A DNA stretch of 10,481 nucleotides from the NCBI GenBank assembly GCA_041749015.1, contig JBGTCD010000122.1:1-10481 (forward strand), written 5' to 3'. The DNA is from JBGTCD01 sp041749015 (GTDB taxonomy: Bacteria > Bacteroidota > Bacteroidia > Cytophagales > Cyclobacteriaceae). Shown one piece after another: positions 5,767 to 10,481 of the stretch; position 1 is the first letter of the stretch, and each line of letters begins with the position of its first letter. Below the pieces are notes generated by a model. The model was not told the origin of the DNA. It searched no databases and was given only the letters and a program-made list of their open reading frames with translations. The position numbers and the translations under genes are program-made.

Positions 5767-6423
5767 ATGCTCGATAAAGAAGGAATAGCAAAAAGGATCG
5801 CTAAGGAAGTAAAGGATGGCATGTACATCAATCTGGGTATCGGAATCCCGACTTTGGTGGCCAATTACATTCCAGACAGCCTCAATGTGGTGCTGCAATC
5901 AGAAAACGGGCTGCTGGGCATTGGACCATTTCCTGAAGAAAGCACTGTAGATCCTGATTTGATTAATGCCGGTAAGCAAACCATCACCATGGTTAAGGGG
6001 TCCTCCCTTTTTAACTCCTCAGAGAGTTTTGCCATGATCAGAGGAGGCCATGTAGACCTTACTATCCTCGGTGCCATGGAAGTATCGGAGCAGGGGGACA
6101 TTGCCAACTGGAAGATCCCTGGTAAAATGGTGAAAGGCATGGGCGGAGCAATGGACCTGGTGGCGTCAGCCAAAAATATCATTGTTGCCATGCAGCATAC
6201 CAGCAGAGAAGGTGCATCTAAATTGCTGAAGGAATGTTCCCTGCCCATTACCGGAATTCGCTGTGTGCGCAGGATTGTATCTAATTTGGCTGTGTTGGAT
6301 GTCCTTGAAGGAGGAGGCTTCAAACTTATCGAAAGAGCCCCTGGCGTATCTGTGGAGGAAATCCAAAAGGCTACTGAAGGAAGACTCCTAATTATAGGAG
6401 ATGTGCCGGAGATGACGTTTTAA
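5767..6423 (+). CDS. scoB: 3-oxoacid CoA-transferase subunit B
   Basis: This is the beta subunit of the CoA-transferase, carrying the catalytic glutamate that forms the enzyme-CoA thioester. The 218-residue product has NLGIGIPTLVANYIP (22-36) and the signature QSENGLLG (44-51) with active-site Glu46. It also has GGHVDLTILGAMEVSEQGDIANW spread over about 93-115, and KGMGGAMDLV. All are family-typical and the length is normal. The region just upstream is A-rich (AAACAAAAAAA before the ATG), without a Shine-Dalgarno, as is common in Bacteroidota. With scoA it would form the active A2B2-type enzyme. About 510 bp of cassette DNA separates the two, so stoichiometric expression depends on reading through the repeats or on a separate promoter, which I do not see. 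Confidence 0.94.
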   Translation: MLDKEGIAKRIAKEVKDGMYINLGIGIPTLVANYIPDSLNVVLQSENGLLGIGPFPEESTVDPDLINAGKQTITMVKGSSLFNSSESFAMIRGGHVDLTILGAMEVSEQGDIANWKIPGKMVKGMGGAMDLVASAKNIIVAMQHTSREGASKLLKECSLPITGIRCVRRIVSNLAVLDVLEGGGFKLIERAPGVSVEEIQKATEGRLLIIGDVPEMTF

Positions 6424-6480
6424 TCAATCAGTCTCCTCAATATTTTTTAAACTAATAATCAACTATCAATCATAATTTCA

Positions 6481-6816
6481 ATGAAAGAATCTAAAATCAA
6501 CTTTACTATAAAGCTGGACAAAGACAATATCCCCGAGCAGATTTTTTGGGAGGCGACCGATAAGCCCGAGGAAAGCATCTCTGAAACCACAGCGGTGAGC
6601 ATTTCCCTCTGGGACCAGCTGCAAAAAAATACCATGCGTATCGACCTGTGGAATAAGGAAATGCCCGTTAACGAAATGAAACGCTTCCTCATTGATTGTA
6701 TTGGCGGACTTGGACAAAGTGCCCTTTCAGCTACCGGGGATGAATTTTTTGCTCAGGAGGTGGATGCCCTTTGTGAAAAATTGGTAAGCCATGTGCAGGA
6801 ACAAGAAAAGGAGTAA
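6481..6816 (+). CDS. gldC: Gliding motility protein GldC
   Basis: The 111-residue soluble protein opens with KINFTIKLDKDNIPEQIFWEATD spread over 5-27. It continues with VSISLWDQLQKNTMRIDLWNKEMPVNEMKRF, the conserved core of GldC: a Trp-Asp followed by an RIDLW and MPVxEMK motif. There is no signal peptide or membrane segment, so it is cytoplasmic. In Flavobacterium johnsoniae GldC supports gliding efficiency but is not absolutely required. Homologues are widespread in Bacteroidota, including non-gliders, so its presence does not prove motility. It is not next to gldB here. It starts 57 nt after scoB and is followed by a 195-nt gap. The three-letter name rests on family similarity. Confidence 0.88.
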   Translation: MKESKINFTIKLDKDNIPEQIFWEATDKPEESISETTAVSISLWDQLQKNTMRIDLWNKEMPVNEMKRFLIDCIGGLGQSALSATGDEFFAQEVDALCEKLVSHVQEQEKE

Positions 6817-6922
6817 TGCCTTCAAAAAGGTAGAAAATTTTACGAAATCGATTGAAAACCACCTGAATACCATTATAAGGGTGAAAAAAATATTTCTTCT
6901 CTTACCAATTTCTTACAAAAGA

Positions 6923-6955
6923 TTGTACATTTAGCCGGTGTTTGTAATACATTTT
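6923..6955 (+). promoter_or_regulatory. Possible promoter for the TonB-dependent receptor
   Basis: The 195-nt gap before the receptor gene (6817-7011) is the largest non-coding stretch outside the IVP cassette, and so a likely transcription boundary. TTG at 6923-6925 and TACATTTT at 6948-6955 resemble the Bacteroidota -33 and -7 (TAnnTTTG) elements at 22-nt spacing, but the last base is wrong. TACATTTA at 6926-6933 is a rival. Evidence is weak. Confidence 0.25.
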
Positions 6956-7011
6956 CCCCCTGGGAGGGTATCACGAGCGATTGTTTTTATTCTGGGCTAA
7001 ACATTTTCTCC

Positions 7012-10008
7012 ATGAAAAAAATATGTACTTATTTAATCTGCAGTTGTTTTGTTGTTTTTGGTTTAGGTATTAGTAAGGCCAGTGCACAGTCTATTACAAT
7101 TTCAGGGAAAGTTCTCGAAGAGGGTACTACCCTACCCTTAGGCGGGGTGAATATTGTAGTAAAGGGCAAGGTGATCGGTACCATTACGGATATTAATGGT
7201 AATTTTAATTTAACAGTACGGGACTCCCCTCCGATCACGCTGGTGTTCTCGTTTATTGGATTCAGGACGGTAGAATTACCAATTACCCAGGAAGAAACTA
7301 CCGGTTTAACCATAAACCTAGCGGAGGAGACCCTTCTAGGCCAGGAAGTGGTAGTTTCTGCCTCCCGCGTGGAGGAAAGTATATTGGAGTCGCCTGTTAC
7401 TATTGAAAAAATGGATATCCTTGATATCCAAAGCACTGGAGCAGATAATTATTACAAAGCAATCGCCAACCTTAAAGGAGTAGATGTCGCCACCAGCAGT
7501 ATAAACTTTCAGATTATCAATGCCCGTGGTTTTGCTTCAACCGGCAATACCCGATTTGTGCAGTTAACTGATGGAATGGATACCCAAGCCCCGGCCCTTA
7601 ACTTTCCAATCGGTAACCTGAATGGCCCATCAGAACTGGATGTAGAGAGTGTGGAGCTTATTCCTGGTGCATCCTCAGCACTTTATGGGCCAAATGCTTT
7701 TAATGGAATCCTTCTGGTCAACAGTAAGAGCCCGTTTGAATATCAGGGGTTAAGTGCTTTCACTAAACTTGGTGTCAATCATGTTGGCCCCAATGCTGAC
7801 CAGAATGCAGCCCCAATGTACGAGGCATCCCTTCGTTATGCCAAAGCGATCAATAATAAGTTTGCCTATAAAGTAAACTTCTCATATATGCGTGCCAATG
7901 ACTGGCATGGCACTGATGCAAGAGACCGGGAAATAGGAAGAACACCAGAGGTAGATGGACAACCATTGAGCTTCAATCCGGGGGCAGACAGACTGCATTT
8001 TATGGGAGACGAGGCTGCAATCAATTTAGCAATATTTCCTTTTTCTGCTAATTGGAATGTTTTTGCCGGAACCAACAACACTGTTCAAAATAATATATTC
8101 TCTCCTGGAAGGTCGGCTAGTGCCTATGCTCAGGCCGGGGATTTACCCAATCATGTGGTATCGATTACCCCTTATAGCGAAGTTGATCTTATCAATTATA
8201 ACGCTGAAAATATGAAGATCAATACTGGTCTTTATTACAGGCTTACTGATGATTTAGAATTAAGCTATTTATATAACGGTGGGTTTGGTACCAGTATCTA
8301 TACCGGTGCTCAAAGATACTCTTTATCAAATTTTTCTATCAATCAACATCGTTTGCAATTAAGGGGGGACAATTTTTATATCAGAGCCTATACGACTCGG
8401 GAAAACTCAGGTGACTCCTACATCACGGAGTTTCTTGCAAAAAGGGTTATTGATTTGAGTGTTGAGCAGGCTACAAACGGATTCTTTTCAGATGTTTCCG
8501 GGTATTTAGCTACTTACGGTGCAGAGTATTTAAGGAACCTGTTCAATTTAGGTCTGGAGCCTGGTCAGATCAATGCATTATCTAATGAAGACCTGATGAA
8601 TATGACAGGGCTTAATAGGTATCAAATTGTAGAGCAGTCCCATAATTTTGCCAGAGAAAGTGTAGATAACAGGTTTTTAGTCCAGCCCGGGACTCCAGAA
8701 TTTGAAGAGATTGTAAGGGAAGCCAGAGCTGGTACGGTACCAGTAGGACCCCGGTTTAATGATGCTACCACCATGCACCATGTGGAAGGTCAGTATGATT
8801 TCAAGAATGAAATAGATTTTATAGAACTTCAGGCTGGTGGTAACTTCCGTCAGTTTAATTTGATTTCCAATGGTACCATTTTCGATGATGCAGACGGCCC
8901 AATTACCATCAGGGAATTTGGTGCATTTGCTCAGGCAGGAAAATGGGTAGCTGACAATCGTTTAAAACTGACCGGATCGGTGCGGTATGATAAGAATGAG
9001 AATTTCGCTGGCCAATTTAGCCCGAGGATCTCTGGAGTTTTCAAGCTGGCAGAAAATCACAACATTAGAGCTTCCTATCAAACAGGCTTTAGATTTCCTA
9101 CCACCCAGGGGCAGCATATAGATCTTAATATTCTTTCTGCAAGGCTTATAGGGGGACTGCCCCGATATGCGGAGAAATATGAGCTAATAAGGGAGTCCAA
9201 TACTGGGGAGCCGTTAACCTATGATGGATTTTCAGTTCAGAACTTCCGCAATGAAATTTTTGCGAACGGTGAAGTAACAGAAGCTGCCATCAATCAATTA
9301 GTTCCTGTTACCAGTTTGGATCCAGTAAAACCAGAACAAGTTCAATCTCTTGAGTTTGGATATAAAAGTTTGATCGATAATAAGTTGATGATTGATGTGA
9401 ACTATTATTATAACATCTATAATGACTTTATTAGCCAAATCAGATTGCTAACCGCTACTGCCAATCCTGATGGATCAGTAAATTATCTGAGCATGCTCAA
9501 CAGTACTGCCGGTACTTTGCTGCCTAGTGGTATTGTTGGAAACACCTATCAGGTTTATACCAATATTGAAGACAGGGTGATCACACAAGGCGCTGCTGTT
9601 GGGCTAAGCTATAGCTTGAGAAAGGGCTATACTCTAAGTGGAAATTATAGCTGGAATGTGCTTCTGGATCTTCCTGAAGGCTTTCTTGCTGAGTTCAACA
9701 CTCCCGAACACAAGTTCAATATCAGCTTTGGCAACAGAAAAGTCACCAAGAATTTTGGTTTTAACGTGACCTGGAGGTGGCAGGATGAATTTGAATGGCA
9801 ATCATCATTTACCATACCTGCCAATGGTATGGTGCCTGCCTACCAGACCTTTGACGGTCAGGTAAGCTACCGGCTCAAAAATTTAAAATCCATATTGAAA
9901 GTTGGTGGATCCAACCTGATGAATCAACGGTATATCCAAAGTTTAGGAGGACCTAATATCGGAGCCATCTACTATGTTTCACTGACCTTTGATGAATTGA
10001 TGAATTAA
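7012..10008 (+). CDS. TonB-dependent receptor with carboxypeptidase-regulatory-like N-terminal domain
   Basis: This is a 998-residue outer-membrane active transporter driven by TonB-ExbBD. A Sec signal peptide is clear at 1-25 (basic start, hydrophobic core, SKASA cleaved before Gln26). A CarboxypepD_reg-like beta-sandwich follows (about 28-105; ITISGKVLEEGTTLPLGGVN and GTITDINGNFNLTV). A TonB-box-like EVVVSAS lies at 112-118. The plug domain (about 125-240) contains ARGFASTGNTRFVQLTDGMD and GASSALYGPNAFNGILLVNS. The rest is a beta-barrel with the late NHNIRASYQTGFRFPT motif (residues about 683-698), and it ends in YYVSLTFDELMN. The substrate cannot be read from the sequence. No SusD-like gene follows, and SusC/RagA-type plug features are absent, so this is not a glycan-type SusCD pair. 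A small outer-membrane barrel gene begins 11 nt downstream. Confidence 0.92.
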   Translation: MKKICTYLICSCFVVFGLGISKASAQSITISGKVLEEGTTLPLGGVNIVVKGKVIGTITDINGNFNLTVRDSPPITLVFSFIGFRTVELPITQEETTGLTINLAEETLLGQEVVVSASRVEESILESPVTIEKMDILDIQSTGADNYYKAIANLKGVDVATSSINFQIINARGFASTGNTRFVQLTDGMDTQAPALNFPIGNLNGPSELDVESVELIPGASSALYGPNAFNGILLVNSKSPFEYQGLSAFTKLGVNHVGPNADQNAAPMYEASLRYAKAINNKFAYKVNFSYMRANDWHGTDARDREIGRTPEVDGQPLSFNPGADRLHFMGDEAAINLAIFPFSANWNVFAGTNNTVQNNIFSPGRSASAYAQAGDLPNHVVSITPYSEVDLINYNAENMKINTGLYYRLTDDLELSYLYNGGFGTSIYTGAQRYSLSNFSINQHRLQLRGDNFYIRAYTTRENSGDSYITEFLAKRVIDLSVEQATNGFFSDVSGYLATYGAEYLRNLFNLGLEPGQINALSNEDLMNMTGLNRYQIVEQSHNFARESVDNRFLVQPGTPEFEEIVREARAGTVPVGPRFNDATTMHHVEGQYDFKNEIDFIELQAGGNFRQFNLISNGTIFDDADGPITIREFGAFAQAGKWVADNRLKLTGSVRYDKNENFAGQFSPRISGVFKLAENHNIRASYQTGFRFPTTQGQHIDLNILSARLIGGLPRYAEKYELIRESNTGEPLTYDGFSVQNFRNEIFANGEVTEAAINQLVPVTSLDPVKPEQVQSLEFGYKSLIDNKLMIDVNYYYNIYNDFISQIRLLTATANPDGSVNYLSMLNSTAGTLLPSGIVGNTYQVYTNIEDRVITQGAAVGLSYSLRKGYTLSGNYSWNVLLDLPEGFLAEFNTPEHKFNISFGNRKVTKNFGFNVTWRWQDEFEWQSSFTIPANGMVPAYQTFDGQVSYRLKNLKSILKVGGSNLMNQRYIQSLGGPNIGAIYYVSLTFDELMN

Positions 10009-10019
10009 TCTTAAATACT

Positions 10020-10481
10020 ATGAAAAAGATATACTTTGGAATATTATTCAGTATGGTCTCACTAGTAGCCATGGGGCAGCAAAATTACTTTGGAGTGAAA
10101 GCAGGTGGTACTGCCTCCATGTTTTCAGGTTCAAGTGCAGAAATCAATGATATGAGTTTTGGTTATCACGCAGGAATTACTGGCCTAGGCCGTTTAGGGT
10201 CATCTTTATTTTTGCAAACGGATATCCTCTATTCTACTGCCGGGGCACAAGAGTTTTTTACAGAAATAGATGATGCATTAGCGGTAACGCCAAATACTAA
10301 CCTCAGTGTCAACCTCAGTTATGTCAATTTTGCCTTTCAGCTTAAGTATTTCACCACACCTGAATTGGGTTTCTTCCTGGGGCCTCAAGTCAATTTACTG
10401 ATGACTTCTGATTTAGGAGAAATGGAAGCTAAGGATTTTTATAATCCATGGGACTTTGGTATTAGTGGTGGGGCTACCTAT
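10020..10481 (+). CDS. Outer-membrane beta-barrel protein (PorT/OMP_b-brl family), 3' end outside window
   Basis: From the ATG at 10020, 154 codons run open to the window edge with no stop. The N-terminus is a signal peptide (MKKIYFGILFSMVSLVAMG, cleavage likely before Gln20). The mature protein starts NYFGVKAGGTASMFSG and continues with alternating strands such as FGYHAGITGLGRLGSSLFLQ and SYVNFAFQLKYFTTPELGFF, followed by LGPQVNLLM. This is the pattern of the Bacteroidota PorT-like outer-membrane beta-barrel family. It starts 11 nt after the TonB-dependent receptor stop and is probably co-transcribed, but whether the two proteins cooperate is unknown. The gene is partial only because the window ends. 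Confidence 0.82.
   Translation, partial: MKKIYFGILFSMVSLVAMGQQNYFGVKAGGTASMFSGSSAEINDMSFGYHAGITGLGRLGSSLFLQTDILYSTAGAQEFFTEIDDALAVTPNTNLSVNLSYVNFAFQLKYFTTPELGFFLGPQVNLLMTSDLGEMEAKDFYNPWDFGISGGATY

Noticed and set aside
5865..6323. Long open frame on the - strand opposite scoB
   Set aside because: It lies wholly antisense to a clearly conserved gene, has no recognisable domain and no regulatory signals. The same applies to the other - strand frames in the window.
6818..6835. Terminator after gldC (CCTT...AAGG near 6820-6831)
   Set aside because: The stem is only about 4 bp and is not followed by a clean T-run; too weak to call.

Overview
The window reads as chromosomal DNA from a Bacteroidota bacterium, probably of the order Cytophagales. 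The signs are the moderate GC content, the lack of clear Shine-Dalgarno sequences before most genes, a TAnnTTTG-type promoter element, a GldC homologue, a TonB-dependent receptor with an N-terminal carboxypeptidase-regulatory-like domain, and an ftsX-DUF3098-uppP-truB-ribF gene order that I recall as common in this phylum. Assignment below order level is not supported. Every credible gene is on the + strand.

Layout. (1) Positions 23-928 encode a single-pass membrane protein resembling Bacteroidota anti-sigma-like proteins, closed by a perfect palindromic terminator (934-970). (2) Positions 1016-4532 form a tight operon: FtsX (divisome/peptidoglycan hydrolase control), a small DUF3098 membrane protein, UppP (undecaprenyl pyrophosphate phosphatase), TruB (tRNA pseudouridine-55 synthase) and RibF (FMN/FAD synthesis). 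Spacings are 2 nt, two 4-nt ATGA overlaps and 4 nt. A TAAATTTG -7 element lies just before ftsX. (3) Positions 4561-6423 carry the two subunits of a 3-oxoacid CoA-transferase. They are separated by about 510 bp holding an interrupted 23S rRNA intervening-sequence-type four-helix-bundle (IVP) gene, flanked by arrays of an 8-nt-phased TTTGAARA repeat. (4) Positions 6481-6816 encode GldC. (5) Positions 7012-10008 encode a 998-aa TonB-dependent receptor, followed after 11 nt by an outer-membrane beta-barrel gene that runs off the end of the window.

Most of the window is housekeeping: envelope growth (FtsX, UppP), translation and cofactors (TruB, RibF), ketone-body/acetoacetate CoA exchange (ScoAB), gliding/type IX secretion-related (GldC) and nutrient uptake (the receptor plus barrel pair). 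The least ordinary structure is the IVP cassette at about 5257-5750. It sits inside a normally contiguous two-gene operon, has phased direct and inverted repeat arrays at its borders, takes its start codon from a repeat unit, and carries one in-frame stop that removes the fourth helix. Its flanks could pair in RNA, which suggests an insertion tolerated in, or processed from, the scoAB transcript. That last step is inference.
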